Source: Chitinophagaceae bacterium (lineage in GTDB: Bacteria > Bacteroidota > Bacteroidia > Chitinophagales > Chitinophagaceae). Taken from it: a DNA stretch of 64,000 nt. Location: contig SAIW01000021.1 of assembly GCA_004028795.1 (NCBI GenBank), positions 1 through 64,000 on the forward strand, given 5' to 3'. The first letter of the stretch is position 1; each line of letters opens with the position of its first letter. This document shows positions 19,163 to 28,561 of this stretch, one piece after another. The position numbers were made by a program, and so were the translations under genes. Below the pieces are notes generated by a model. That model saw only the letters and a program-made list of their open reading frames with translations, was not told the origin of the DNA and ran no database searches.

Positions 19163-19209
19163 GCAACTATTCGGTTGCAAATATATATGCAACTATTTGG
19201 TTGCACAAA
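19163..19209 (-). promoter_or_regulatory. arsR promoter with twin palindromic operators
   Basis: Two copies of the 16-bp inverted repeat GCAAC-N6-GTTGC (19163-19178 and 19189-19204; GCAACTATTYGGTTGC on the plus strand) lie 26 bp apart centre to centre. On the minus strand TTTG (19206-19209) and TATATTTG (19178-19185) are 20 bp apart, a textbook Bacteroidota promoter. One palindrome fills the spacer and the other covers the expected transcription start, so repressor bound there would block RNA polymerase. The binding protein is inferred to be the adjacent ArsR. Confidence 0.85.
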
Positions 19210-19255
19210 ATTTTTCTTTTAAAAAGTATAATTTTTTTGTTATCAACTATCTTTT

Positions 19256-19313
19256 TCATGGCATCGTACCTTGTACCAAAGGACTCCTTTGGAGCGTCGC
19301 ACTCTTGTGCAGT
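19256..19313 (+). repeat. Dispersed repeat copy with nested palindrome CCAAAGGACTCCTTTGG
   Basis: Begins TCATGGCATCGTACCTTGTA and resumes as GCGTCGCACTCTTGTGC after a 17-bp near-perfect palindrome (19276-19292). The same palindrome sits at a different point of the copy at 31.3 kb. Confidence 0.75.
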
Positions 19314-19413
19314 ATATTTTCATAGCGGCAAAACCAATTAATAATCATATTCAATCAATCATTTTTATTGTTGTACATTTAAAACATAAATTTTCAACAG
19401 AATAATTTTTACA

Positions 19414-21387
19414 ATGAAAAAAGCTTCTTCCAAAAACATTCAGCAGAATAAAAAATACGAGGAGATACATTTCATTGATGCTGCTCAGTCAGTATGGAAT
19501 TACAGTCTTTTTACAGATGAAGACATAAAAAATTTTCAAAACGGTACCCATTATTCGCTCTATAAATTATTCGGTAATAAACAGATTGAAGTATTAAACA
19601 CTTGGGGAACATATTTCGCTGTATGGGCTCCTAATGCAACACAGGTAAGCGTTAGAGGGTATTTTAATAACTGGAGCAAAACATCACATCAATTAAAAGT
19701 ACGCTTAGATAATTCAGGAATCTGGGAAGGTTTTATTCCGAATATTCATGGCGGCGAAGCTTACAAATATCACATTCATGGCTACGAAGGTTTAGCATTA
19801 GATAAAGGCGACCCTTATGCACATTACTGGGAGAAGCGGCCTTATACCGCATCTATAACGTGGCAAACAAATTATGATTGGAAGGATGCTGAATGGATGA
19901 AAAAAAGAAAAAAGCATAATTCATTATCTTCTCCGTTTTCTGTTTATGAAGTACATCTCCCAAGTTGGATGCGGCCTAATAAGCATGATGAAGAAACTTA
20001 TAATACTTACCAACAAATTGCAGAGCGTTTAGTGCCTTATGTAAAAGAAATGGGCTTTACGCATGTTGAGTTTATGCCTGTTATGGAATATCCTTTTGAT
20101 GGAAGTTGGGGTTATCAGGGTGTAGGGTATTTTGCACCTACATCACGTTTTGGTAATCCTCAGGAGTTTGCTGCATTGGTTGATTTATTTCATCAAAATG
20201 ATATAGGAGTTATTTTAGATTGGGTGCCTTCACACTTTCCTTACGATGCTCATGGTTTGTTTATGTTTGATGGTACACATACTTACGAATATGCAGATAT
20301 GCGTAAAGGGTATCATCCTGATTGGAACAGTTATATTTTCAATTATAAACGCGGCGAAGTAAAAAGTTTTTTAATAAGCAGTGCAAGATTCTGGTGTGAG
20401 CAATTTCATGCAGACGGGTTACGTGTTGATGCCGTAAGTTCTATGCTACGCTTAGATTACAGCCGCAATGAAGGGCAATGGGAACCCAATGAATTTGGCG
20501 GCAACGGTAACTTAGAAGCTATTGTTTTTATTAAAGATTTGAATGAAACATTGTACAGAGATTTTCCTGATATACAAACCATAGCAGAAGAAGCTACAGA
20601 TTGGCCCGGTATAAGTAAACCAACCTTTGAAGGTGGTTTAGGTTTCGGTATGAAATGGATGATGGGTTGGATGCATGACACATTAGATTTTTTTAAACTG
20701 GATCCTGTTTTCAGAAAAGCACATCAGGATAAATTTTCTTTCAGCATGATGTATTTCTATAATGAAAACTTCATGTTGCCTTTAAGTCATGATGAAGTAG
20801 TTCACGGCAAAAGCCCCATGATTTATAAGATGCCCGGAGATGAATGGCAAAAGTTTGCAAACCTTCGGATTTTGTACACATACATGTTTACACACCCCGG
20901 AGCAAAATTGTTGTTTATGGGAGATGAGTTTGCTGCAACTAACGAATGGAATTATAAATCAGAATTGCAGTGGGAATTATTAAATCATGTAAGTCATGGG
21001 GGAATGAAATACTGTGTACAAAAATTAAATGAACTATATAGAAATGAACCCGCTTTATATGAAAAACAATTTAAGCAAGGTGGCTTTGAGTGGGTTGATT
21101 TGAATAACAGAAATGAAAGTGTGGTTGTTTACAAAAGAATTGGTAATAAACCTAAAGATGATGTTCTGGTAGTATTGAATTTAACGCCTGTTGTACGAAC
21201 TAACTGGAAAGTACATGTGTATGGTAAAAGTAAATGGACTGAAATATTTAACAGTGATAGTAAAGTTTTTTGGGGAGTTGGAGATATTTATAACCCGCAA
21301 ATAGAAGCAGAAAGAGTAAATAAAAAAGATAAGTGGTATGTTTTAAACCTGCATTTGCCCGCCTTAAGTGCCGTGGTTTTGAAATAA
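19414..21387 (+). CDS. glgB: 1,4-alpha-glucan branching enzyme
   Basis: Introduces alpha-1,6 branches into glycogen (cytoplasmic GH13). The 657-residue protein has a CBM48-like N-terminal domain (~60-150; FAVWAPNATQVSVRGYFNNW), the barrel with conserved DWVPSHF, nucleophile Asp339 (ADGLRVDAVSSML), acid/base Glu in TIAEEATDWPG (392/393) and Asp460 (LPLSHDEVVHGK), then the C-terminal all-beta domain. The length fits the form lacking the extra N-terminal module of E. coli GlgB. It lies about 10 kb from glgC, in its own unit; a TACATTTA element ~40 bp upstream is the likely -7 box. Confidence 0.95.
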   Translation: MKKASSKNIQQNKKYEEIHFIDAAQSVWNYSLFTDEDIKNFQNGTHYSLYKLFGNKQIEVLNTWGTYFAVWAPNATQVSVRGYFNNWSKTSHQLKVRLDNSGIWEGFIPNIHGGEAYKYHIHGYEGLALDKGDPYAHYWEKRPYTASITWQTNYDWKDAEWMKKRKKHNSLSSPFSVYEVHLPSWMRPNKHDEETYNTYQQIAERLVPYVKEMGFTHVEFMPVMEYPFDGSWGYQGVGYFAPTSRFGNPQEFAALVDLFHQNDIGVILDWVPSHFPYDAHGLFMFDGTHTYEYADMRKGYHPDWNSYIFNYKRGEVKSFLISSARFWCEQFHADGLRVDAVSSMLRLDYSRNEGQWEPNEFGGNGNLEAIVFIKDLNETLYRDFPDIQTIAEEATDWPGISKPTFEGGLGFGMKWMMGWMHDTLDFFKLDPVFRKAHQDKFSFSMMYFYNENFMLPLSHDEVVHGKSPMIYKMPGDEWQKFANLRILYTYMFTHPGAKLLFMGDEFAATNEWNYKSELQWELLNHVSHGGMKYCVQKLNELYRNEPALYEKQFKQGGFEWVDLNNRNESVVVYKRIGNKPKDDVLVVLNLTPVVRTNWKVHVYGKSKWTEIFNSDSKVFWGVGDIYNPQIEAERVNKKDKWYVLNLHLPALSAVVLK

Positions 21388-21448
21388 ATCAGCAATACAA
21401 ATTTTTTAAATACGTTTTTGTAGCTTTATTTTATGATAAATTTTCAGG

Positions 21449-22459
21449 ATGAATAGTAATGTTTTATCTATACCTCAATCAACAGAATCAGGTACAAGCG
21501 GAGTTTATCACTTAAAAAGATTATGGTTTAAATTAATAAACGGAGAATCTAAAAACTTTCCGGAAGAAGCAGATATAGACTATGCCATCATTAATTTATT
21601 AGGCTTAGGTTTATTACCCACTTATCAATTTATTTATTCAAACAAACCAAGTTTCGATGAATTTGAAAATTGGGTTTTATCGCATCATAACAATCAGATT
21701 CCTTCAGCATTAATTAATCAATGTAATGAGTTGGTTATTGGTGATGTAACTGAAATAGAAGATGCAAGTGAAGAAGGTGTATTAACTGAAGAAGATATTA
21801 AACATTGGAATGAACATGGTTATGTTATTGTTCGAAACGGTATTTCAAAAGAAGATGCAGCAGCAACCTGCGAAGCTATTTGGCAACATCTTGAAATGGA
21901 TGCAACCAATCCTGAAACCTGGTATAAAGACAGTAACCATATTCAGGGAATAATGGTTACGTTATACAATCATCCTTCAATAATTAAAAACAGACAAAGT
22001 AAAAGAATAAGAAGGGCTTATGAACAACTATGGGGAACAAAGAATTTAATTGTTACAGCAGATAAGGTTGGTTTTAATCCGCCTATTACTACTTTGCATA
22101 AATACAGAGGGGCAGGTGTTCATTGGGATGTAAGCTTGGCTCAACCCATTCCTTTCGGTACACAAGGTATTTTGTATTTAACTGATACAGCAGAAAATCA
22201 AGGTGCCTTACGAATATTGCCCTGCTTTCACTTGCAGTTAATTGATTGGCTTAATTCATTACCAAAAGGTGCAAACCCGCGTCATACAAGTTTTGAACAA
22301 ATGGGAATGAAATGTATTGCAGCTAATGCAGGAGATTTTATTATATGGAATCATTATTTGCCTCATGATGCAAGCCCTAATACATCATCAAAACCAAGGC
22401 TGGTACAGTATTTCAACTGGTTTGATTCTACAGCTAAAACAAATCCTGTATGGCTGTAA
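21449..22459 (+). CDS. Phytanoyl-CoA dioxygenase (PhyH) family protein
   Basis: A 336-residue predicted Fe(II)/2-oxoglutarate oxygenase. The oxygenase part begins near residue 112 (LTEEDIKHWNEHGYVIVRNGIS). The metal site is seen as HWD in GAGVHWDVSLAQP and the distal His in WNHYLPHDASPN, with an Arg (SKPRLVQYF) for 2-oxoglutarate. The first ~110 residues are a separate extension without a recognised domain. Differs strongly from the PhyH gene at 2 kb. Substrate unknown. TAGCTTTA about 20 bp upstream of the ATG is the probable -7 box. Confidence 0.85.
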   Translation: MNSNVLSIPQSTESGTSGVYHLKRLWFKLINGESKNFPEEADIDYAIINLLGLGLLPTYQFIYSNKPSFDEFENWVLSHHNNQIPSALINQCNELVIGDVTEIEDASEEGVLTEEDIKHWNEHGYVIVRNGISKEDAAATCEAIWQHLEMDATNPETWYKDSNHIQGIMVTLYNHPSIIKNRQSKRIRRAYEQLWGTKNLIVTADKVGFNPPITTLHKYRGAGVHWDVSLAQPIPFGTQGILYLTDTAENQGALRILPCFHLQLIDWLNSLPKGANPRHTSFEQMGMKCIAANAGDFIIWNHYLPHDASPNTSSKPRLVQYFNWFDSTAKTNPVWL

Positions 22460-22601
22460 AGCATTCAATGATTTCCCCAAGTTATCCACTTATTTTATTG
22501 CTTAACATTTTCCTAATCAGCACTTAACAGCTTATTTGTGTCTGGTATCGTAATTGCTGTCGGTAAAAATTGAAGTTTATTCACTCATTAACATTTACCT
22601 T

Positions 22602-22904
22602 ATGCAAAACAATACCTACAACATGTTAGTTAATGCAGCCGGGCATTTAATGCAGGAGCATGCATTTGACCATTTACCTGATGAAAAATTAAACAGGTTA
22701 AGACAAAGCTATCGCAGATTAGCAAGCAGTAAAACTTCGTCAACAGAAAAACAAAAGCATGGCAGTGAACTGCTGAACATTTGCAGTGAAGCTGATTTGT
22801 TTACTGAAACAGCTACACAACAATCATTACAACAATGGTACACTGTTATGAATTGTTTAGGTGTTTCAAGTAATACTGCTGTTGTTGATGAAAGCGAGGC
22901 GTAG
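22602..22904 (+). CDS. Small hypothetical protein
   Basis: I do not recognise this family. From the ATG at 22602 the product has 100 residues, hydrophilic and probably all-helical, rich in Gln, Ser and Leu (HAFDHLPDEKLNRLRQSYRR, then LLNICSEADLFTETATQQS). No signal peptide or membrane segment. The frame opens 16 codons earlier only with a TTG. It ends 3 bp before the stop of the convergent histidine kinase. Coding potential is reasonable from length and ATG context, but the function is unknown. Confidence 0.65.
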   Translation: MQNNTYNMLVNAAGHLMQEHAFDHLPDEKLNRLRQSYRRLASSKTSSTEKQKHGSELLNICSEADLFTETATQQSLQQWYTVMNCLGVSSNTAVVDESEA

Positions 22905-22907
22905 CTA

Positions 22908-24059
22908 TTATTTCGGAAGTTGAATGGTAAAGGTTGTGCCTTTGCCTAATTCACTTTGTGCAATAAAAATTTTGCCTTTGTGATATTGTTCTATTATTCG
23001 CTTTGTTAATGTAAGCCCAAGACCCCAACCACGCTTTTTTGTTGTAAAGCCCGGTTTAAAAACTTTCTTCAAAATAGCCTGATGCATTCCTTTCCCGGTA
23101 TCAATAATATTTATTTGAACTTCATTCTTTTTATCTTCAATCGTAGCAGTAATACTTCCTTTCCCTTCCATTGCATCTAAAGCATTCTTCAACAAGTTTT
23201 CAATTACCCAATCAAATAAAGGTGGAGATATATTAGCATGAACAGTTTCTTTATTCGTATTAAAAATAAATTCAACATTACCACCGGCACGTTTCTTAAT
23301 GTAATCAATCATATATTTCATCTTCACTACAATATCTGTTTCTTCTAAAATCGGGTTACTGCCTATTTTACCAAAACGATTGGTTACTAATTGTAAACGT
23401 ATTACATCTTTTTCAATTTCATTTACAAAGTTTTCATCAGCATATTTTTCTTTTAAAATTTCAACCCAGCCTTCTAAACTGCTTACCGGAGTTCCTAATT
23501 GATGTGCCGTTTCTTTTGCCATGCCTGCCCATAAACGGTTTTGTGCATTTTGATAATTACTGCTTTGAGCAATAATTAAAACTGCAATAAATAAACTGAT
23601 AATAATTAGTTGAATGATAGGATAGTAGCGTATTTGCTGTTGCAACTTACTTTCGCCGTAGTAATATTTATTTGAGATTAGTGGAGATTGATTAACAACC
23701 ACTTCAATAGGTGCATTTTGTTTTTTAAATATGGATAATTTTTTTGTGATGTAATTCTTATCTGTTCTGATATCTGCAGTATCTAAGTTTTTATAATTAC
23801 CGGTGGGAATATCTTTTTCATCTGTTTCAATAATAGGAATATCAACATTATCAGTAGAAATTTTTGATGCAAGATTGAAGTTTATTTTATCCGTTGAATT
23901 AAGAATTGTTTTTTGTGCTTCTACCCATGCTTCCACTTTTTTGCGTTCTTCTGTTTTTAATTTTTGTGCCAAGCGTTGCGAATAAAAAATTGTTCCTGCT
24001 ACAATGCTTACAGCAGCAATAACTAACATCGTTTTCCAATTAAGCCAGTAATTAAACAT
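22908..24059 (-). CDS. Membrane sensor histidine kinase
   Basis: A 383-residue inner membrane protein: membrane helix 1 (~10-27), periplasmic domain (~28-147) of no known type, helix 2 (~148-166), then a HisKA-like region with phospho-acceptor His186 (AKETAHQLGTPVSSLEGW) and an HATPase_c domain (N-box NLLKNALDAMEG, G1 DTGKGM, G2 GWGLGLT). The HQLGTPVSSLEGW form of the H-box is typical of a Bacteroidota subgroup. No response regulator gene is adjacent, so it is an orphan kinase here; its signal and partner are unknown. Confidence 0.92.
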   Translation of the reverse strand: MFNYWLNWKTMLVIAAVSIVAGTIFYSQRLAQKLKTEERKKVEAWVEAQKTILNSTDKINFNLASKISTDNVDIPIIETDEKDIPTGNYKNLDTADIRTDKNYITKKLSIFKKQNAPIEVVVNQSPLISNKYYYGESKLQQQIRYYPIIQLIIISLFIAVLIIAQSSNYQNAQNRLWAGMAKETAHQLGTPVSSLEGWVEILKEKYADENFVNEIEKDVIRLQLVTNRFGKIGSNPILEETDIVVKMKYMIDYIKKRAGGNVEFIFNTNKETVHANISPPLFDWVIENLLKNALDAMEGKGSITATIEDKKNEVQINIIDTGKGMHQAILKKVFKPGFTTKKRGWGLGLTLTKRIIEQYHKGKIFIAQSELGKGTTFTIQLPK

Positions 24060-24081
24060 TAAATAAAGTTAAGGGCTGCAA

Positions 24082-24109
24082 AATAAAAACCCCGCACATA
24101 GCGGGGCTT
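24082..24109 (-). terminator. Intrinsic terminator after the coiled-coil protein gene
   Basis: On the minus strand AAGCCCCGC pairs with GCGGGGTTT around TATGT, followed by TTTATTTT. It separates the coiled-coil gene from the histidine kinase gene downstream. Confidence 0.85.
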
Positions 24110-24135
24110 AGTTTGGTACGGTTAAACTATGAAAA

Positions 24136-25101
24136 TTATAATCCTAAAAAGCCGCTTTTCTTTAATGTTTTTTTGCCTTCACCAATTTTAAAACCATTGT
24201 TGTAAATTTCTATTTTGTAATCTCCTGTTTGAAAATGTTCGCCCGGCTTCCAGTTAAAGCTTACCGGTGTTGCTTTGCCTTGCTCATAGTTTACTTCAAC
24301 TTTATTAGTATATGGTTTGGTATCTCCTTCACGTGTTGTAAAAGTGCCTTCAACACCTGATGGTGAGCCATCTGGATTGTATACACACACGTACAATAAT
24401 TTTGTACCACTCGGTGTAACACGGTTTTCATCTAACGTACATGCAATAACAAACATATCTGCTTTTTTTGCGTTAGAAGTTTCTTTTTCCTTACCATTTC
24501 TTTTTACCGTAACTGCTGCTACACCTATGTTTGAAGCATGTAAAGTAGAAGCAACATCAACTTTATCTGCTAATTTTTTATTTTCTGTTTGCGTATTATT
24601 AAGGTTAGTTTCAAGATTTTTCTTTTCAGTTGTTAGCTGAGTTTTATCTGTATTTAATTGTTGATTGGTTGCTGTTAATTCTGCATTTTCACTTTTCAGT
24701 TTAGTTACTTCAGCAAACAAGTCGTCAATTTTTCCATTTAATTCTTTAATCATCACCCTGGCTTGTTTCAATTCTTCATCGGTTGCATTCTTTTTATTAA
24801 GAATGGTTCTTACGTTACTTTTCAACTTTAGAATCTCACTGTTTCTATCAGCTAATGCACCCTGTAATTGTACGTTAGAACTTGTTATTGAATCAGATCT
24901 TAACTCGGCTTTATCTAATTCAGCTTTAATAGAATCTCTTGATGTAACGGCTACAGTTGTTTGTGTATTTGCCGTTGCCAATGCTTCTTTGGCTTTGCTT
25001 TTATCATAAATTATATAACCCCATGTTAGCACCAATGCAGCAATAAGAATTGCATAGATAGTTTTTCGGTTGTCTTTTTGTTGTGTTGAATTGTTATTCA
25101 T
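24136..25101 (-). CDS. Membrane-anchored coiled-coil protein of unknown function
   Basis: A 321-residue protein: short cytoplasmic N-terminus rich in Asn/Gln/Lys, one membrane helix (~15-31; TIYAILIAALVLTWGYIIY), a long coiled coil (~35-180) with leucine-heptad pattern and many Ala/Glu/Asn/Thr, then a compact C-terminal domain (~190-321) with alternating beta strands ending in KIEIYNNGFKIGEGKKTL. The C-terminal part resembles Ig-like or ligand-binding beta domains seen in Bacteroidota periplasmic proteins, but I do not recognise it. Probably anchored in the inner membrane with the coiled coil in the periplasm. Own terminator downstream; single-gene unit. Confidence 0.75.
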   Translation of the reverse strand: MNNNSTQQKDNRKTIYAILIAALVLTWGYIIYDKSKAKEALATANTQTTVAVTSRDSIKAELDKAELRSDSITSSNVQLQGALADRNSEILKLKSNVRTILNKKNATDEELKQARVMIKELNGKIDDLFAEVTKLKSENAELTATNQQLNTDKTQLTTEKKNLETNLNNTQTENKKLADKVDVASTLHASNIGVAAVTVKRNGKEKETSNAKKADMFVIACTLDENRVTPSGTKLLYVCVYNPDGSPSGVEGTFTTREGDTKPYTNKVEVNYEQGKATPVSFNWKPGEHFQTGDYKIEIYNNGFKIGEGKKTLKKSGFLGL

Positions 25102-25344
25102 TTTGTTGAGATTAAATTTAAATAAAAATACAGTGTTTACTTGTTAAATACTGATATAATTAGAGTATTGGAAAGTTATTATTTGAGGTAAGATAAGCCA
25201 AGTAATTAATAAATGCAATTAACAAAATGGTGTATCCGGTAATTTTCCATTTCAGTTTTCTATTGTCAAACTTGGTTATACAGTTCATATATTTATACAA
25301 AAAAGTTTTAAATTGTGTTTGAATATTGAAACCAAAACTTAGCT

Positions 25345-26058
25345 ATGTTAACTGAATTATTGTTGCTTGATATTGAGACAGTACCACAGTATGAACGTTA
25401 TGATTTAATGAACGATACCTGGCAAAATCTCTGGTGTGATAAAATTTCCAAAACTGTGCCAGAAAATTTTGATGAAGCTGAAACTTATCATAAAAAAGCA
25501 GGCATTTTGGCTGAATTTGGAAAAATTGTTTGCATTTCAACGGCTGTATTTGCGGAAGATGAAGAGCATAATTTAACGCTGAGAATAAAAAGCTTTTCAG
25601 GTAATGACGAAGCAGATGTTTTAAATACTTTTATTGAAGTTTGTAACAAATTGTATAAATACAATAAGCAATTTCAATTTGCAGGGCATAACATCAAAGA
25701 GTTTGATATTCCTTATATCTGCAGAAGAATGTTAATCAATCAAATTGCTTTACCCGAATACCTGCAATTGCATGATAAAAAACCTTGGGAAACTAAAATG
25801 TTCGATACCCTGAACTGGTGGAAGTTTGGCGATAATAAGAACTACACTTCATTAAATTTATTAGCGAATGTTTTAAATGTACCAACATCCAAAACAGATA
25901 TTGATGGAAGCATGGTGCAGGACGTTTATTACAAAGAAAAAAATCTTAAACGCATTGTTGAATATTGCCAAAGAGATGTTGTAACAACTGCTAACATTAT
26001 TCTTCGATTTCATAACAAAACATTACTAACTGAATCGAATATTGTAATTGTACCTTGA
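25345..26058 (+). CDS. PolB-like 3'-5' exonuclease domain protein
   Basis: A 237-residue stand-alone DEDD exonuclease resembling the proofreading domain of family B polymerases ('predicted PolB exonuclease-like 2'). Exo I is LLLDIETVPQ at ~6-15, Exo II GHNIKEFDIPYICRR near 113-127, and Exo III YCQRDVVTTANI near 207-218 (YxxxD form). Expected to remove 3' nucleotides from DNA or RNA in the cytoplasm. It precedes holA by 54 bp on the same strand, so the two may be expressed together; a direct repair role is inference. Confidence 0.88.
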   Translation: MLTELLLLDIETVPQYERYDLMNDTWQNLWCDKISKTVPENFDEAETYHKKAGILAEFGKIVCISTAVFAEDEEHNLTLRIKSFSGNDEADVLNTFIEVCNKLYKYNKQFQFAGHNIKEFDIPYICRRMLINQIALPEYLQLHDKKPWETKMFDTLNWWKFGDNKNYTSLNLLANVLNVPTSKTDIDGSMVQDVYYKEKNLKRIVEYCQRDVVTTANIILRFHNKTLLTESNIVIVP

Positions 26059-26112
26059 TAAGTTTTTAGTTGATTTTTTGAAAGCCTTGAAGCTTTCATT
26101 CACATTTGTAAA

Positions 26113-27114
26113 ATGAGTGCTGAAAAAATTATTAGCGATTGGAAGAAGGGAAACTTTAAGCCTGTTTATTGGCTGGAAGGAGAAGAGCCTTATTTTATTG
26201 ATGAAGTAATGCAATATGCTGAACATAAAATTCTTTCAGAAAGCGAAGCCGGTTTTAATCTTACTGTTTTTTATGGAAAAGATGCAGATTGGGCAACTGT
26301 AATTAACGCCTGCAGAAGGTATCCGATGTTTGCAGATAAACAAGTTGTGTTATTAAAAGAAGCACAGCAAATGCGTGATATAGAAAAGTTAGAAGGATAT
26401 GTTGAAAACCCTTTACCATCAACAGTTTTCGTCGTTTCATACAAAGAAAAAAAAGTTGATGCAAGAACAAAATTTGCTAAAATATTAAAGTCTAAAGCTG
26501 AGGTTTTAACTACTAAGAAACTATATGAAAATCAATTACCTGAATGGACAAATAATATTGTTCAATCAGCAGGATTAACTATTACGCAAAAAGCTTTGTT
26601 GTTATTAGTAGATCATATAGGAAACGACTTAAGTAGAATCCAGAATGAAATTGAGAAGTTATCAATTAACTTAAATGGCAGAAAAAGCATTAGTGAAGAC
26701 GATATAGAAAATTATATCGGAGTAAGCAAAGAGTTTAATGTATTTGAATTACAAGATGCTTTAGCAAAGAAAAACATAACAAAAGCAATTCGTATTATAC
26801 AATATTTTGCAGCTAATCCAAAAGCTGCACCCATTCAACTCGTTATACCTTCACTATATAATTTTTTCAGTAAAGCTTATATGGCACTGGGTGCCGGTAC
26901 TAATGATGAGAAGTCAATAGCTTCCGCAATTGGTGTAAATCCTTATTTCATAAAAGATTATGTTACTGCTATTAGTAGCTATAAATATGAGGGAATAGAA
27001 AAAATTTTGCTTTTACTTCATCAATATAATCTTCGTAGTATAGGTGTTAATGATGGCGGAACAGAAGATGCAGATTTATTAAAAGAATTAATTATGAAAA
27101 TGGCTATGCTGTAG
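26113..27114 (+). CDS. holA: DNA polymerase III subunit delta
   Basis: The delta subunit opens the sliding clamp as part of the clamp loader. The 333-residue protein starts MSAEKIISDWKKGNFKPVYW with the typical LxGEEPYFID segment, followed by QVVLLKEAQQM and a C-terminal helical collar domain (NPYFIKDYV). The length is normal. Located between the exonuclease gene and a DUF6089 outer membrane gene, all on the plus strand with short gaps. Confidence 0.93.
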   Translation: MSAEKIISDWKKGNFKPVYWLEGEEPYFIDEVMQYAEHKILSESEAGFNLTVFYGKDADWATVINACRRYPMFADKQVVLLKEAQQMRDIEKLEGYVENPLPSTVFVVSYKEKKVDARTKFAKILKSKAEVLTTKKLYENQLPEWTNNIVQSAGLTITQKALLLLVDHIGNDLSRIQNEIEKLSINLNGRKSISEDDIENYIGVSKEFNVFELQDALAKKNITKAIRIIQYFAANPKAAPIQLVIPSLYNFFSKAYMALGAGTNDEKSIASAIGVNPYFIKDYVTAISSYKYEGIEKILLLLHQYNLRSIGVNDGGTEDADLLKELIMKMAML

Positions 27115-27198
27115 CTAAAAGGCTCAAAATGACATTAATTCTTCAACAACTATGTCAATAGTAAGGAACTTTTCAAGTTTTTACCCTATTTTTACGTT

Positions 27199-28062
27199 AT
27201 GAAGCAATTACGCAAATACTTTATATTGGGTTTGTTTAGTGCTTTATGTATTTCCGTTAAAGCACAGGATGAACTTCGTTTTACAACCAGCTTAGGTGCC
27301 AGTGCCTATTTGGGAGACTTGATACAAGGATCGCCTGTTTTTAAACAATCTTCATTGGCATTTAGCTTTGGTGCTACTTACGACTTTCAATCTAAAATAC
27401 GCGGTAGATTAAATGTATCCTTATTATCAGTAAGGGGGGATGATAAGCTTTCTCCAAGAGCCGACTTACAAGCGAGAAATTTGAATTTTAAAAGTTTTAT
27501 TTGGGAGGTTTCTGCTTTAGGAGAGTATGATTTTTTAGATAGAGAAGCTGGGTTTAATATTATTCCTTACGCTTTTACAGGATTGAGTTTATACCATTTT
27601 AATCCAACAACTATTGATGACAATGGAAATAAAGTAAATCTTCACGATATTGGAACAGAAGGGCAGTATTTACCAGGTGGCGGTCACCCTGCACCTTATC
27701 ACAGGCTTGGAATAAATATTCCTATTGGTTTGGGGGTTAGATATGAAATATCTGAAAATGTAGCTTTGGGTTTTGAATTTAACTATCGCATTTTATTTAC
27801 AGACTATTTAGATGATGTGAGTAGTAGTAAATATGCTACTCAGGATTTATTAAACGCAGGGCAAACAGAAGCTGCAGCACTTTCTTACAGGGCTGATTTA
27901 ACAAAATTCCCTTCTTACAATATGGATTTGCCAAGAGGGAACCCAGGTAGTAAAGATGTTTTTTACAGTTTTCAAATGACAGTTTCTTTTAAAATTCCTG
28001 ATTTAACCATATTTGGAAGAGGTAATCCATTTGGTGGTAGAAGAACAAGAGGCTACTATTAA
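27199..28062 (+). CDS. DUF6089-like outer membrane beta-barrel protein
   Basis: A 287-residue exported protein with signal peptide ending CISVKAQ at ~22. The mature part is a small beta-barrel: FTTSLGASAYLGDLIQG, long alternating strands, and a central PYAFTGLSLYHFNP segment followed by a Gly/His/Pro-rich loop and LGVRYEISENVALGFEFNYR. This layout is that of the Bacteroidota DUF6089 family of unknown function. The C-terminus is Gly/Arg-rich (GRGNPFGGRRTRGYY). It converges with the GNAT gene with a 7-bp gap. Confidence 0.85.
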   Translation: MKQLRKYFILGLFSALCISVKAQDELRFTTSLGASAYLGDLIQGSPVFKQSSLAFSFGATYDFQSKIRGRLNVSLLSVRGDDKLSPRADLQARNLNFKSFIWEVSALGEYDFLDREAGFNIIPYAFTGLSLYHFNPTTIDDNGNKVNLHDIGTEGQYLPGGGHPAPYHRLGINIPIGLGVRYEISENVALGFEFNYRILFTDYLDDVSSSKYATQDLLNAGQTEAAALSYRADLTKFPSYNMDLPRGNPGSKDVFYSFQMTVSFKIPDLTIFGRGNPFGGRRTRGYY

Positions 28063-28069
28063 TCGGCAG

Positions 28070-28561
28070 CTAATTAATTTCTTTCAACATCCATAAGTCG
28101 CAACCACAATGGCCGCTATTGCCTAATGGCTTATCAAGATATTTAAATCCAAATTTCTCATAAACATTCAAAGCTTGTTTTAATTCAGGCATAGTCTCTA
28201 AATAAATTTTTTTAAAACCAAAGTCTTTTGCCACAGCAAGACATTTAGTAATCATCATTTTACCTAAACCGAAGCCACGAGCCTTTTTGGCTAAATACAT
28301 TTTTACAAATTCGCAAGTGTCATTATCTAATCCTTCCGTCGGATAAATCCCGCCACCACCAAGTATTTCATTATTTCGTTCAATGATAAAATACTTGCTT
28401 TTTGGTGTTGAATGAAATAACCCGAATAAATCATCTGTAGTTTTATCGAAATAAACAGTTCCCGGTTTATTAGCACCGAATTCTTCTAATGAATTGCGAA
28501 TGATTTTTGCAATAGCAATATTATCTGAAGGTTGAATTTCTCTTATTAAAACTTCTTGCAT
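28070..28561 (-). CDS. GNAT-family N-acetyltransferase
   Basis: A 163-residue acetyl-CoA-dependent acetyltransferase of the GNAT fold. The acetyl-CoA loop is RGFGLGKMMITKC (motif A, R/QxxGxG/A), with VYEKFGFKYLDKPLG as motif B. The opening REIQPSDNIAIAKIIRNSLEEFGANKPG resembles acetyltransferases that act on small molecules or amino acids. Substrate unknown. It is the last gene of the ltaE-pgi operon; its ATG overlaps the pgi stop by one base (TAATG), implying translational coupling. Confidence 0.88.
   Translation of the reverse strand: MQEVLIREIQPSDNIAIAKIIRNSLEEFGANKPGTVYFDKTTDDLFGLFHSTPKSKYFIIERNNEILGGGGIYPTEGLDNDTCEFVKMYLAKKARGFGLGKMMITKCLAVAKDFGFKKIYLETMPELKQALNVYEKFGFKYLDKPLGNSGHCGCDLWMLKEIN

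Noticed and set aside
18820-19206. Longer ArsR protein starting at the GTG at 19206
   Set aside because: It would put the promoter -7 box and both operators inside the coding region and adds 16 residues unlike any ArsR N-terminus.
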